A model generated the notes under the pieces. It made no database searches, was not told where the DNA came from, and worked only from the letters and a program-made list of their open reading frames with translations. The position numbers were made by a program, and so were the translations under genes. Shown one piece after another: positions 1 to 9,568 of a stretch of 64,000 nt of DNA (positions within the stretch are counted from its first letter, which is position 1; the number at the start of each line of letters is the position of its first letter). The DNA comes from Propionivibrio dicarboxylicus (lineage in GTDB: Bacteria; Pseudomonadota; Gammaproteobacteria; Burkholderiales; Rhodocyclaceae): the NCBI RefSeq assembly GCF_900099695.1, contig NZ_FNCY01000007.1, positions 142,599 to 206,598 on the forward strand, given 5' to 3'.

Positions 1-990
1 ACGCTCGGCGATGATGTCGGCGGTGGTCAGCGGCTTCGCCAGGTTCAGGCGCTTGTTGATGTTGTCGAGCACAAACTGGCGATCTTCCTCGGTCACCTCG
101 CTGTAGGGCGAATCGACCCGCGTGTCGGTGGTGCCGACACAGGTCCGCACCCCCATCGGGATGACGAAGAACAGACGTCCGTCGTCGGCGAAGAAGGTCA
201 GGATCCGGCGGTTCGGCGTCACCTGCGGCACGATCAGGTGAATCCCCTTGGAAAACACGTGTTGATGCTCGGTTTTCTCGCCGGTCAGTGCGTTGTGGTC
301 GTCGACGAAAGGACCGGCGGCATTGATCAGCACCTTGGCGCGGATCTCGAACGATTCACCCGAAATCACGTCGCGGACGCGCGTGATCCAGCGCCCGTTC
401 TCGCGGCGTGCCCCCTCGGACGCCACATAGTTGGCGGCGATGCAGCCCCGATCCATGGCAGCGCGGATGAACTGGAAGACGAAACGGGAATCGTTATCGT
501 GCAGATAGGCGTCCGAGTATTCGAAGCCGCCGTAATAGTTGGCGGTGCTGACCACCGGCTCTTCCTGCTCGGTCGAGCGCCGGTTCAACAGACGCGGGAC
601 CTGCGTGAAACAATTGCCGAACAGCCAATAGACCCAGGTGCCGGCCCAGATGAACCAAGGCGGAAAGCGGAAGCCCTTTTCAATGGTCGTGAAGAAGCGG
701 ATTTCCTGGATCCGCGAGGGAAAATTCTCGATCAGATGGTTGCGACTCTTGCACAGGCCACGCACGAGACCAAAGTCACGGCTCTCGAGATACTTGATCC
801 CACCCCAAGCCAAATTGCTCGACTGCTGACTGGTAAACCCGGCGAAATCGCGCTGGTCGATCAAGGCCACCTTGGCGCCCTTGCCGGACAGCGCCGCCGC
901 CGAGACGGCACCGTTAATCCCGCCCCCGATCACCAGGACGTCGAAATCGCCCTGCCCGAGTTTCCGGATATTGCTCAGTCTGAGCTTCAT
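1..990 (-). CDS. glpD: Aerobic glycerol-3-phosphate dehydrogenase (N-terminal 330 residues; runs off the window)
   Basis: This is an FAD-dependent dehydrogenase that oxidises sn-glycerol 3-phosphate to dihydroxyacetone phosphate at the inner face of the cytoplasmic membrane and feeds electrons to quinone. The translation shows the N-terminal dinucleotide fold VLVIGGGINGA (residues 18-28), then SSNLAWGGIKYLE and the GTTDTR-type segment typical of GlpD/GlpA. The C-terminal part lies beyond position 1, so completeness cannot be judged. The ATG at 990 is chosen because a GGAAGG ribosome site lies just upstream and the FAD fold starts a few residues later. The upstream region carries three GlpR-like operators, which fits glycerol 3-phosphate induction. 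Confidence 0.9.
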   Translation of the reverse strand, partial: MKLRLSNIRKLGQGDFDVLVIGGGINGAVSAAALSGKGAKVALIDQRDFAGFTSQQSSNLAWGGIKYLESRDFGLVRGLCKSRNHLIENFPSRIQEIRFFTTIEKGFRFPPWFIWAGTWVYWLFGNCFTQVPRLLNRRSTEQEEPVVSTANYYGGFEYSDAYLHDNDSRFVFQFIRAAMDRGCIAANYVASEGARRENGRWITRVRDVISGESFEIRAKVLINAAGPFVDDHNALTGEKTEHQHVFSKGIHLIVPQVTPNRRILTFFADDGRLFFVIPMGVRTCVGTTDTRVDSPYSEVTEEDRQFVLDNINKRLNLAKPLTTADIIAER

Positions 991-1071
991 CGCCAACCTT
1001 CCCAATCCACGCGTCACGCTGCTTGTCGTTTGGCGCAGCGCACCCATTCGCGAGCGCATGCGCACCAAAAA

Positions 1072-1152
1072 ATGTTCGTTTACAAACATAATTGAGCGCG
1101 ACAATGTTTGTCAACGACAATTTCTGACAACGCCAAGTTCGTAGACAAACAT
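1072..1152 (-). promoter_or_regulatory. glpD promoter with three GlpR-like operators
   Basis: Three imperfect palindromes share a 7-4-7 layout: ATGTTCG-TTTA-CAAACAT (1072-1089), ATGTTTG-TCAA-CGACAAT (1104-1121) and AAGTTCG-TAGA-CAAACAT (1135-1152). They start 32 and 31 bp apart, about three helical turns, so they lie on one DNA face. On the minus strand a TTGACA -35 (1109-1114) and TATGTT -10 (1085-1090) with an 18-bp spacer fall inside sites 2 and 1. The half-sites resemble the known E. coli GlpR consensus (TATGTTCGAT-like). Binding by a DeoR-family GlpR is inferred. Confidence 0.75.
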
Positions 1153-1646
1153 GCAACAGATGAGCATTGACAGACCGACCGACGCAGTCGTCATAAAATG
1201 GAAACAGCAACGAAAAACGCCCCAATCGCCTGACCAGCCGGGCCCACCGGCTGCCAACCGGCACCGTAACGGACGGATGACAAGCGGCAGGAGGGGGCAA
1301 GGCCCTCGCCATGGGGCGTTGTACCGTCAGTAGTACTCATCGCTCCGGACTGAAAAAGCCCCGGGGCAATAATCGATGGAAGGAGGAAGCGAGAGGCTCG
1401 GGAATTGCAGCGCTATCCCAAGGCATGGGGGCGTTAAGAATTAAGCGCCGGATAGCCTAGCGCCCAGCCCTGGCGGGAAAGCAAGGCACGCAACGCCGCC
1501 GACAACCGACGCGGCGGCGATCCGACGAGCCAGGAGCTGGCACGCAGAATTGCCGGCTTCTTGCATGAATCGCCACGCGACCTCTCCGCCGCATGGCGCG
1601 ACGTCCCGCCAAGCCTTGCGCAATCGACGCTTAGTGCTGGCGCACC
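1153..1646. other. Gene-free interval between glpD promoter and purF 3' end
   Basis: I see no convincing gene, RNA or repeat here. Two open frames of 60 codons exist (1151-1333 plus and 1441-1623 minus). Neither has a clear ribosome site, family resemblance or the local codon pattern, so I treat them as chance. No strong intrinsic terminator for purF was recognised. Confidence 0.5.
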
Positions 1647-3173
1647 CTAACCCGTCACGTTCAGGTTGATGTCGAGCTGCCGCGATGCCCCCTGGTCGTC
1701 CCGGCCGGACGCCAGCTTCTTGTTGCGCGCACTTTCGATCATGTCGAGATATTCCGGCGTGATATCGCCGGTGACATAGTCGCCGTTGAAACAGGAAGTG
1801 TCGAAGCGCGTCAGCGTCGGTTTGAGATCGCTGACCGACGCCTTGAGCGTATCGAGTTCCTGATAGACCAGCGCATCGGCACCGATCTCGCGGCAGATCT
1901 CCTCGTCGGTACGGTCGGTGGCGATCAGCTCACCGCGCGTCGGCATGTCGATGCCATAGACGTTGGGATAACGCACGGGCGGCGCCGCCGACGCGAAATA
2001 GACCTTGAGCGCACCGGCAGCACGCGCCATCTCGACGATTTCGCCGCTGGTCGTACCGCGCACGATCGAGTCGTCGACGAGCAGCACGCGCTTGCCCTTG
2101 AACTCCTGGGCGACGGTGTTGAGCTTCTGGCGCACCGACTTCCTGCGCACCGATTGGCCCGGCATGATGAAGGTGCGGCCGATGTAGCGGTTCTTGACGA
2201 AGCCCTCGCGATACGGCAGCCCGAGCTTCTGCGCCAGTTGCATCGCCGACGGCCGGCTCGAATCGGGGATCGGGATGACGACGTCGATTTCGCCGACCGG
2301 CAGTTTCTTGGCGACGAGATCGGCGAGATATTCGCCCATCTGCAGGCGCGTCTCGTACACCGACACGCCGTCGATGACCGAGTCGGGACGCGCGAGATAG
2401 ACGAACTCGAAAATGCAGGGGGACAGTACCGGATGATCGGCGCACTGACGCGCATGCATCTGTTGATCGAGATCGACAAAAATCGCTTCGCCCGGCGCGA
2501 CGTCGCGCAGGACCTTGAAGCCGAGCGTATCGAGCGCAACCGACTCGGAAGCGACCAGGTATTCCTGGCCGGTCGGCGTCTCGTTGGAACCGATCACCAG
2601 CGGCCGAATGCCAAACGGGTCGCGGAAGGCGAGCAGGCCGTGTCCGGCAATCATCACGACAACCGCATAGGCGCCCTTGCAGCGGCGATGCACGCCGGAG
2701 ACTGCCTTGAAGATCATGTCCGGATCGAGTCGGTAACCGCTCGCCGATTCCTGCAGTTCGTGAGCCAGCACGTTGAGCAACACTTCCGAATCGGAACTCG
2801 TGTTGATGTGACGCAAGTCCTGGCGGAACATGTCCTCCTGCAACTGCTGCGTGTTGGTCAGGTTGCCGTTGTGCGCGAGCACCAGGCCGAAGGGCGAGTT
2901 CACGTAGAAGGGCTGCGACTCGGCCGAATCGGACGACGACCCGGCGGTCGGATAGCGGCAATGCGCGATCCCCATGTTGCCGGGCAGCGCACGCATGTTG
3001 CGCGTGCGGAAGACGTCGCGGACGAGTCCCGACCCCTTATGCATGTAGAACGCGTCGCCATCGCCCGTGGCGATGCCGGCAGCATCCTGCCCGCGATGTT
3101 GAAGAACCATCAGCCCGTCGTAAAGGAGCTGGTTGACGGGCGAAGTCGCCATGACGCCGAGAATACCGCACAT
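1647..3173 (-). CDS. purF: Amidophosphoribosyltransferase
   Basis: First committed step of purine synthesis: PRPP plus glutamine give 5-phosphoribosylamine. The protein is 508 residues, close to E. coli PurF. It begins MCGILGV, so Cys2 becomes the N-terminal nucleophile of the class II glutaminase domain after Met removal. The C-terminal phosphoribosyltransferase domain carries the PRPP loop VLLVDDSIVRGTTS near residue 370. The open frame continues upstream past 3173, but MCGILG must be the true start because the catalytic Cys has to be terminal; an AGGAA site precedes it. It lies 8 bp downstream of cvpA and is probably cotranscribed, as in many proteobacteria. Confidence 0.97.
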   Translation of the reverse strand: MCGILGVMATSPVNQLLYDGLMVLQHRGQDAAGIATGDGDAFYMHKGSGLVRDVFRTRNMRALPGNMGIAHCRYPTAGSSSDSAESQPFYVNSPFGLVLAHNGNLTNTQQLQEDMFRQDLRHINTSSDSEVLLNVLAHELQESASGYRLDPDMIFKAVSGVHRRCKGAYAVVVMIAGHGLLAFRDPFGIRPLVIGSNETPTGQEYLVASESVALDTLGFKVLRDVAPGEAIFVDLDQQMHARQCADHPVLSPCIFEFVYLARPDSVIDGVSVYETRLQMGEYLADLVAKKLPVGEIDVVIPIPDSSRPSAMQLAQKLGLPYREGFVKNRYIGRTFIMPGQSVRRKSVRQKLNTVAQEFKGKRVLLVDDSIVRGTTSGEIVEMARAAGALKVYFASAAPPVRYPNVYGIDMPTRGELIATDRTDEEICREIGADALVYQELDTLKASVSDLKPTLTRFDTSCFNGDYVTGDITPEYLDMIESARNKKLASGRDDQGASRQLDINLNVTG

Positions 3174-3181
3174 AAGATTTC

Positions 3182-3673
3182 CTACCTGAAACGAATCCGT
3201 TTGGCCACGTCCACCGGCAGCCAGGGCTTGCCGGCGAGCACCGCCGTCTCGAGCGGCGCCGAAAAATACGCATCGGCCCACCATTTTTCCTTCGGCAGCG
3301 AGGTCATGCCGCCGACGGCCATCAACACCAGCACGATCGCCAGACCGCGAACGGCGCCGAACACCACGCCGAGCAGACGATCGCTCAAACTGAGCCCCAA
3401 GGCCTTGAGCAGGCCGCGCACGGCCAGCCGCAACAAAGCCATGAGCATAAGAACGACAACGAACACCGCCACCCAGGCGGCGACAGTGCGCATGGCCGGA
3501 TCGGCGATGCCGTCGAAAAATACCCGCGCCACCTCGCTTCCCCAGCTCTTGGCAGCGAAAAAGGCCAATACCCAGGCAACCAGCGCAATGATCTCGCCAA
3601 CCACACCCCGCCATAAACCCAATGCCACCGAAGCGCCGACCACGGCCATGACAACGTAATCGAGTGTGGTCAT
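3182..3673 (-). CDS. cvpA: CvpA family inner-membrane protein
   Basis: A 163-residue protein with about four hydrophobic helices, starting MTTLDYVVMAVVGAS and containing the typical GLWRGVVGEI stretch of CvpA proteins. In E. coli the homologue is needed for colicin V production and sits upstream of purF; its biochemical role is not settled. Here it overlaps the SPOR gene by 4 bp (ATGA) and is followed after 8 bp by purF, so the three form a tight unit. Confidence 0.9.
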   Translation of the reverse strand: MTTLDYVVMAVVGASVALGLWRGVVGEIIALVAWVLAFFAAKSWGSEVARVFFDGIADPAMRTVAAWVAVFVVVLMLMALLRLAVRGLLKALGLSLSDRLLGVVFGAVRGLAIVLVLMAVGGMTSLPKEKWWADAYFSAPLETAVLAGKPWLPVDVAKRIRFR

Positions 3674-4401
3674 GGTTTGGCGGCGACGACGCCGTTGACG
3701 CCGATTCTCTTCATCTTGTCGAGGGCTTTTTCCGCACCGTCGCGGTTCGGGAACGGCCCGACGCGCACGCGCGTCTTCTTGCCTTCGGGCGAATCGAGCG
3801 GCTCGGTGAAGACCTTGAGGCCTAGTTCGCCGAGCTTGCTCTGCAGGACCTTGACGTTGCCCTGGTTGGCGAAAGCGCCGATCAGGATGACGAACTGGCC
3901 GTTGCCGTGCGCCGGCGACGAAGCGCTCGCTTCAACATGTTTTCCGGACAGGATGGCGGCGGCGCGATGCGCGTCGTCGCTATTGCGGTCGGCGGTTTTT
4001 TCCGGGGCTTTTTCCGCAGGCTTTTCCGGCGCCTTTTCGGGCGCTTTTTCCACGGGCTTTTCAGCCGGCTTGACCTTCTCAGGCGCTTTCTCCGGCGGAA
4101 TCTCTACCGGCTTTTCCGCAGGCGGCGCTTTGTCGAGCGCCGCAACTTTCTCCGCCGGCTTCTCGGCGGCAGCAGGCACGGCCGATTCCGCCTTCGCTCG
4201 CGCCGACTTGGGCGCGAACGCCACCTGGTCCTGGCCAGGAATGCGGATCTGGACGTCCTGCACCTGTTGTTTCGGTTCGTCGTCCATCACCATCGGCAGC
4301 ACGACGGCCGCGAGTCCGGCAAACGCGACAGCACCGACCAGTCGGCGGCGCGCCCGTTTTTTCAGCAGTTCGGCATCGGAAGAGTCGGACATCGGTTTCA
4401 A
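3670..4401 (-). CDS. SPOR-domain protein (DedD-like)
   Basis: A membrane-anchored periplasmic protein expected to bind denuded septal peptidoglycan. It has a short basic cytoplasmic N-terminus, one membrane helix (about residues 20-42), a long Pro/Glu/Lys/Ala linker with repeated PEKAPEKP-type units (about 70-145), and a C-terminal SPOR domain (about 165-243) with the pattern QFVILIGAFANQGNVKVLQ and RVRVGPFPNRDGAEKALD. Start could be Met1 or Met4 (4392). It overlaps cvpA by 4 bp. Division-site targeting is inferred from the SPOR fold. Confidence 0.85.
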   Translation of the reverse strand: MKPMSDSSDAELLKKRARRRLVGAVAFAGLAAVVLPMVMDDEPKQQVQDVQIRIPGQDQVAFAPKSARAKAESAVPAAAEKPAEKVAALDKAPPAEKPVEIPPEKAPEKVKPAEKPVEKAPEKAPEKPAEKAPEKTADRNSDDAHRAAAILSGKHVEASASSPAHGNGQFVILIGAFANQGNVKVLQSKLGELGLKVFTEPLDSPEGKKTRVRVGPFPNRDGAEKALDKMKRIGVNGVVAAKP

Positions 4402-4416
4402 ACGGAACGAGAAAGA

Positions 4417-5751
4417 TCAGGAGCGCCCAGGCGGAAGCGGCGAATCGCCACGCGCGGCAACTGCCCGCAGCACGGCCGCAACCGTATGGAACGAACCAAA
4501 GGCCGCAATTCTATCATTTTCCCCCGCCAGCCCGACAGCACGCGCAAAGGCCGCCGTCGGCGAGTCGAAAGTCTCGACGTTTCCACCGAGACCGGCGACG
4601 ACGCGCTGCACTGCGTCGGCCGGCGCACCTCGCGGCACATCGAGGCCGGCCACCAGCCAGACATCGACGCGACCGGTGAGATTAGCCAGCGCGCCGGCGA
4701 TATCCTTGTCGGCGAGCATGCCAACGACGGCCAGCGTTTTCCCGGCACAAGGCAGCGCATCGAGATTCTCGGCCAGCCCCGCCGTCGCCTGCGGGTTATG
4801 GGCAACGTCCACGATCACGCGGGGGTGCTCGCCGATGATGTCGAAGCGTCCCGTCAAGCGCACTGCGCGCAATCCCGTTTCGACCGCCGCGCGCGTCACC
4901 GGCAGGCGCGACTGCAGGCACGTCACCGCCGTCAGCGCACCGGCGGCGTTACGCAATTGACAGGCGCCGCGCAGCGCCGGCAGCGGCAGTTTTTCCCAAC
5001 GGGTGTCGCCGCTGACGAAAGTCCAGGTCGAGCCGTCGGCCGTCGCCGTAAAATCCCGTCCGATCAGGCGCAGGTCGGCACCGATCGAGGCCGCATGCGC
5101 GCACAAGGATTCCGGAGGTGCCGGATCGGCGCACAGGGCTGGCCTGCCGGCGCGGTAGATGCCGGCTTTTTCGAAACCGATCGCCTCGCGCGTCGTCCCC
5201 AGCCAGTCGGTATGATCGAGCGCAACGCCAGTCACCACGGCACAATCCGCGTCATAGACATTGACCGCATCGAGCCGCCCGCCCAGTCCCACTTCGAGAA
5301 TCGCGACGCCGACGCCCTGCGCGGCAAAGACTTCCCAGGCGGCCAGCGTGCCGAACTCGAAATAAGTCAGCGCGATACCGCCGGCGGCCTGCCGTGCCGC
5401 TTCGACGCGAGCAAAGGCGAGCACAAGATCGGCGTCGGACACCGGCACACCATCGACCCGGACGCGTTCGTTGTAGGCGAGCAGGTGCGGCGAGCTGTAG
5501 CACGCGGTACGCACACCGGCGGCGCGGTAGATCGCCTCCAGCGTGGCGCAGGTCGAGCCCTTGCCGTTGGTGCCGCCGACGACGATCACCGGGCAGTGCT
5601 GCCGCTGCCGCAACTCGGCCTTGACGCGGGCGACGCGCTCGAGGCCGAGTTCGATGCCGGCCTGCCCCTTCGGGTGCAGGCTTTCCAGATGAGTCAGCCA
5701 ATCGTTCAAGCGTTTCACGTCGGACCCCGGTGCGTAAGACAAAGGCGGCAT
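4417..5751 (-). CDS. folC: Bifunctional folylpolyglutamate synthase / dihydrofolate synthase
   Basis: Adds glutamate to dihydropteroate and polyglutamylates folates using ATP. The Mur-ligase-like fold is visible: P-loop VGGTNGKGSTCAT (about 58-70), ELGLERV near residue 35, and the C-terminal segment DVAHNPQATAGL. The frame is open further upstream, but homology to FolC begins at about LNDWLTHLE. I use ATG 5751; a GTG at 5718 giving VKRLNDWL is an equally reasonable start, and neither has a strong ribosome site. It lies 15 bp upstream of the SPOR gene and probably shares its transcript. Confidence 0.93.
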   Translation of the reverse strand: MPPLSYAPGSDVKRLNDWLTHLESLHPKGQAGIELGLERVARVKAELRQRQHCPVIVVGGTNGKGSTCATLEAIYRAAGVRTACYSSPHLLAYNERVRVDGVPVSDADLVLAFARVEAARQAAGGIALTYFEFGTLAAWEVFAAQGVGVAILEVGLGGRLDAVNVYDADCAVVTGVALDHTDWLGTTREAIGFEKAGIYRAGRPALCADPAPPESLCAHAASIGADLRLIGRDFTATADGSTWTFVSGDTRWEKLPLPALRGACQLRNAAGALTAVTCLQSRLPVTRAAVETGLRAVRLTGRFDIIGEHPRVIVDVAHNPQATAGLAENLDALPCAGKTLAVVGMLADKDIAGALANLTGRVDVWLVAGLDVPRGAPADAVQRVVAGLGGNVETFDSPTAAFARAVGLAGENDRIAAFGSFHTVAAVLRAVAARGDSPLPPGRS

Positions 5752-5777
5752 TATTGCAGATCGGGCGTGCAAACCGG

Positions 5778-6605
5778 CTAACGCATATCGGCCGGCAACG
5801 CCTCCGACGGAATGCGTTGCGCCCCGCCGTAGTACTTCGCCATGATCCGGCGGAAACTCCCGTTCTTCTTGATCAGGGCCAGCCCCTCGGCAAATTTCCC
5901 GGCGTAAAAGCCATCGGCATCGCGCGTCCGCGAACAAGTCAGCGACACATCGCCGCGGTTGAACGGCGCCGTCCGCGCATAGGCGCCGACCTCCTCGGGA
6001 AAGAGCGTTGTCAGGAAATGCTGACCGGTCAGGTCAACGATCGCCCACAGATCGATGCGACCGGCCGCCAATTGCCGCGCCGAGCCTTCGTGCGAGGTAT
6101 TCGGTATCAGCTTGAGTCCCGGCATCCGCTGCAAGGTGCGCATGATGCCGCTTGAATTGAGCGCGCCGATGCTGACGCCGCGCAGCCGGTCCGGACTGAT
6201 ATCGGCGAAGCCATCGGAGAAGCGCCGACGATCGTAGAAAAAAGTCTGCAGCACATAGAGGATGACGCTGCCCACCCGCACATTGGCCGCCACCGCCGGA
6301 TCCTCATACAAGACCTGGCCGCCGATCGCGCAGGTCACGGCACCGGTCTCAAGGTAGTGGATCATGCGCGCCACCGGATAGAAGCGCAAATCGACTTCGA
6401 CGTTCGCCGCCTGGAACGCCGCAAGCGCCAGATCGATGGCCAGACCCTTGTCCGGCCCCGACGTATCCTGATAGATCGGCGGATATTCGAAGGCGCCGAG
6501 TTCGACGCGGTCAGCCGCATCGACGGAACCCGCCGTCAGTACGCCCAGCACCGTCAGCCAACGCGCCAGGGACCGCCAACCCGGCCTTTCCCTTCCGTGT
6601 CCCAT
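5778..6605 (-). CDS. Periplasmic solute-binding protein, family 3-like
   Basis: A 275-residue secreted protein with an N-terminal signal (RSLARWLTVLGVLTAGSVDA, then ADRVEL). The body resembles bacterial extracellular solute-binding proteins family 3 (amino-acid-type): ELGAFEYPPIYQD near the start, KGLAIDLALAAFQ, and DRLRGVSIGALNSSG at the lobe hinge. No permease or ATPase gene is next to it, so it may be an orphan binding protein or a sensor-like periplasmic protein. ATG 6605 is preferred over upstream in-frame starts because GAAGGGGGG precedes it and it gives a clean signal peptide. It occupies the interval between trpA and folC where accD is usual in related bacteria. Confidence 0.75.
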   Translation of the reverse strand: MGHGRERPGWRSLARWLTVLGVLTAGSVDAADRVELGAFEYPPIYQDTSGPDKGLAIDLALAAFQAANVEVDLRFYPVARMIHYLETGAVTCAIGGQVLYEDPAVAANVRVGSVILYVLQTFFYDRRRFSDGFADISPDRLRGVSIGALNSSGIMRTLQRMPGLKLIPNTSHEGSARQLAAGRIDLWAIVDLTGQHFLTTLFPEEVGAYARTAPFNRGDVSLTCSRTRDADGFYAGKFAEGLALIKKNGSFRRIMAKYYGGAQRIPSEALPADMR

Positions 6606-6705
6606 CGCCCCCCCTTCGCGCCGCAAGGCCATCGTCCCGGCGGCATCCCCGATGCAGACGGCGACGCGCATCGCCATGGCAACGCGCGCCGCAGCAAGCG
6701 ACCGG

Positions 6706-7527
6706 CTATGCCGGCGGGGTGCCGCACGACCCAGCGTCAACACCGGCACGCAAGTCAGCCACCAGCGTCTTCACCCGTGTGCAGACCGTATCCGGCGTCG
6801 AACGTTCGATTTCTTCGATGATACGACTCCCCACCACCACCGCGTCGGCGCAGGCGGCCACGGCACCGGCGGTGGCCGCGTCGCGGATGCCGAAACCGAC
6901 GCCGACCGGCACGCCGGTCGCCGCACGCAACTCGGGGATGCGCGCCGCGACCGAAGCGACGTCGAGCGCCGCCGAACCGGTCACGCCCTTGAGCGAGACG
7001 TAATAGACGTAGCCGCTGGCCAGTTCGCCGACGCGGGCAATACGCTCGGGCGTCGAGGTCGGCGCCAGCAGAAAGATCGGATCGAGCGCATTGGCATTCA
7101 TCGCCTGGGCGAAGGCCTCGCCTTCCTCGGGCGGATAGTCGACGACCAGCACGCCATCGACACCGGCGTCGAACGCCGCCTCGGCGAAGATATCCAAGCC
7201 CATCGCTTCGATCGGATTGGCATAACCCATGAGCACCACCGGCGTGACATTGTCATCGGCACGGAAACTTGCAACCATACCGAGGACCTGGCGCAGGCTG
7301 ACGCCCTTGGCCAGTGCGCGCTCCGAGGCACGCTGGATGGTCGGCCCGTCGGCCATCGGATCGGAGAAGGGCACGCCGAGCTCGATGATGTCGGCGCCGG
7401 CTTCGACCAGCGTGTGCATCAGCGGCACGGTCAGCGCCGGATCGGGATCGCCGGCGGTAATGAACGGAATCAGCGCCTTGCGGCCCTGCGACTGGAGACG
7501 CTCGAATGTTGCCTGGATCTTGGACAT
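6706..7527 (-). CDS. trpA: Tryptophan synthase alpha subunit
   Basis: Cleaves indole-3-glycerol phosphate to indole and glyceraldehyde 3-phosphate within the alpha2-beta2 tryptophan synthase complex. At 273 residues it matches the family. The TIM-barrel signature [16 protein letters not shown] carries the catalytic Glu and Asp, ITAGDPDP marks beta-strand 1, and [11 protein letters not shown] forms part of the phosphate site. It follows trpB by 9 bp and is presumably translated from the same transcript. Confidence 0.97.
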   Translation of the reverse strand: MSKIQATFERLQSQGRKALIPFITAGDPDPALTVPLMHTLVEAGADIIELGVPFSDPMADGPTIQRASERALAKGVSLRQVLGMVASFRADDNVTPVVLMGYANPIEAMGLDIFAEAAFDAGVDGVLVVDYPPEEGEAFAQAMNANALDPIFLLAPTSTPERIARVGELASGYVYYVSLKGVTGSAALDVASVAARIPELRAATGVPVGVGFGIRDAATAGAVAACADAVVVGSRIIEEIERSTPDTVCTRVKTLVADLRAGVDAGSCGTPPA

Positions 7528-7536
7528 GACGCCTCC

Positions 7537-8742
7537 TCAGAACTGAATGCCGGATTTTTCGGCGACGGTGTGCATATCCTTGTCGCCGCGCCCGGAAAGA
7601 TTGACGAGCAGGACCTTGTCCTTGCCCATCGTCGGCGCGATCTTCATCGCGTGCGCGAGCGCATGACTCGATTCGAGCGCCGGGATGATGCCTTCGGTCA
7701 GACAGAGGCGATGGAAGGCCGCCAGCGCTTCGGCATCGTCGATCGTCGCGTACTCGGCGCGACCGGTGTCCTTGAGCCAGGCGTGTTCGGGACCGACGCC
7801 GGGATAATCGAGACCGGCCGAGACCGAATGCGTCTCGATGATCTGCCCGTTGGCATCCTGCAGAAGATAGGTGCGATTGCCGTGCAGCACACCGGGACGA
7901 CCGGCGGTCAGCGAGGCGGCATGACGTCCGCTGGCGATGCCGTCGCCGGCCGCCTCGACGCCGATGAGGCGCACTTCGTCATAACCGATGTAGGGATGGA
8001 AAATGCCCATTGCATTGGAACCGCCGCCGACGCAGGCGATCACCGCGTCCGGCTGGCGCCCGCATAGCTCGGGCATCTGCACGATCGCTTCCTTGCCGAT
8101 GACGGTCTGGAAGTCGCGCACCATCATCGGATACGGGTGCGGCCCGGCAACCGTGCCGATGATGTAGAAAGTGCTGGAGATGTTCGTCACCCAGTCGCGC
8201 ATCGCTTCGTTGAGCGCATCCTTGAGCGTCTTCGAGCCGCTCTCGACCGGCACCACGCTGGCGCCGAGCAGCTTCATGCGATAGACATTGGCGGCCTGAC
8301 GGCGGACGTCTTCCGACCCCATGTAAACCACGCATTCCATGCCGTAGCGGGCAGCCACCGTCGCCGACGCGACGCCGTGCTGGCCAGCCCCGGTTTCGGC
8401 GATGACGCGCTTCTTGCCCATGCGCCGCGCCAGCATGGCCTGGCCAATGCAGTTGTTCACCTTGTGCGCGCCGGTATGGTTGAGATCCTCGCGTTTCAGG
8501 TAGATCTGCGCGCCGCCGAGCTCGTCGGACAGGCGACGGGCATGATAGATCGGACTCGGACGGCCGACATAGTGCTTGAGTTCGTATTCGAATTCGGCGA
8601 TGAAGGCCGGATCGCACCGGGCCTCGTCATAGGCGAGCCGCAGCTCGTCAAGCGCCGGGATCAGCGTCTCGGCAACGAAGATGCCGCCATACTGACCAAA
8701 ATGGCCGGCGGCATCGGGCAATGCATAGGGGATATCACTCAT
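7537..8742 (-). CDS. trpB: Tryptophan synthase beta subunit
   Basis: PLP enzyme joining indole and serine to tryptophan. The 401-residue protein has the PLP lysine in [11 protein letters not shown] (Lys94), the phosphate-binding [10 protein letters not shown] loop, and the C-terminal [11 protein letters not shown] segment. The start [20 protein letters not shown] is canonical and has AAGGAG upstream. A 166-bp spacer separates it from trpF, long enough for a separate promoter, though none was clear by eye. Confidence 0.97.
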   Translation of the reverse strand: MSDIPYALPDAAGHFGQYGGIFVAETLIPALDELRLAYDEARCDPAFIAEFEYELKHYVGRPSPIYHARRLSDELGGAQIYLKREDLNHTGAHKVNNCIGQAMLARRMGKKRVIAETGAGQHGVASATVAARYGMECVVYMGSEDVRRQAANVYRMKLLGASVVPVESGSKTLKDALNEAMRDWVTNISSTFYIIGTVAGPHPYPMMVRDFQTVIGKEAIVQMPELCGRQPDAVIACVGGGSNAMGIFHPYIGYDEVRLIGVEAAGDGIASGRHAASLTAGRPGVLHGNRTYLLQDANGQIIETHSVSAGLDYPGVGPEHAWLKDTGRAEYATIDDAEALAAFHRLCLTEGIIPALESSHALAHAMKIAPTMGKDKVLLVNLSGRGDKDMHTVAEKSGIQF

Positions 8743-8908
8743 GGCAACTCCTTGGCTACAAAACGTGTGAAAGCGGACGAACGACGGAACGCGCCGTCGA
8801 CGTCAGGCATGGTCGGCGTAAAAACGCCGCCAGCAATCACGTGTATGTCCACCCGGAGTCTTGCGCATCGACTGCTTCCAGTAAAGCCCCAATTGCAACG
8901 CCTTTGGT

Positions 8909-9568
8909 TTAACCGGCCGGCGTCACCTTCGTTTCAACTTCGGCGCCGCGAACCGCAGCGACGAAGGCCTGCATCTTTTCGGCGTCCTTGATTCCCTTTG
9001 CCACTTCAATGCCCGACGAGACATCCACCGCCGCCGGGCGCACGCGCCGGACGGCATCGCCCACATTGTCAGCATCGAGCCCGCCCGACAGGATGACCGG
9101 CGTCTCAAGCCGCTCGGGTATCAGCGTCCAGTCGAACACCTTGCCGCCGCCACCGTAACCCTCGACAAAAGCATCGAGCAAAATCGCCTGCGCCGAGGGA
9201 AACGCCTGTGCGTATTGTAGCAAATCCATGCCCGGCTTCATCCGCGCCGCCTTGATGAAGGGCCGGTCGAACTGGCGGCAATAGGCCTCGTCCTCATCGC
9301 CGTGAAACTGCAGCAAATGGATCGGCACCGCCGCCAGCGTCGCCCGCAACGTTGCCGCATCGGCATTGACGAACAAGCCGACGATCGTCACGAAAGGCGG
9401 CACCAGCCGCGCCAGCGCCGCCGCCTGCGCCAGATCGACGTAACGCGGACTCGGCGGATAGAACACCAGCCCGATCGCATCGGCACCGGCCTCGACGGCC
9501 GCCAGCACATCCTGCGGCCGCGTCAGGCCGCACATCTTGATCCGGGTTCTTCCCGATACGACTGTCAT
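8909..9568 (-). CDS. trpF: Phosphoribosylanthranilate isomerase
   Basis: Third step of tryptophan synthesis: N-(5-phosphoribosyl)anthranilate to CdRP. The protein has 219 residues and the TIM-barrel motifs RIKMCGLTRPQD (catalytic Cys), LQFHGDED and LSGGLDADNV, with DVSSGIEVAKGIKD near the C-terminus. The frame is open upstream, but ATG 9568 overlaps the truA stop (ATGA) and places KMCG at the normal distance from the N-terminus. Translational coupling to truA is likely. Confidence 0.95.
   Translation of the reverse strand: MTVVSGRTRIKMCGLTRPQDVLAAVEAGADAIGLVFYPPSPRYVDLAQAAALARLVPPFVTIVGLFVNADAATLRATLAAVPIHLLQFHGDEDEAYCRQFDRPFIKAARMKPGMDLLQYAQAFPSAQAILLDAFVEGYGGGGKVFDWTLIPERLETPVILSGGLDADNVGDAVRRVRPAAVDVSSGIEVAKGIKDAEKMQAFVAAVRGAEVETKVTPAG

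Noticed and set aside
1151..1623. Two 60-codon frames in the glpD-purF gap
   Set aside because: No ribosome site or family resemblance; codon pattern not typical.
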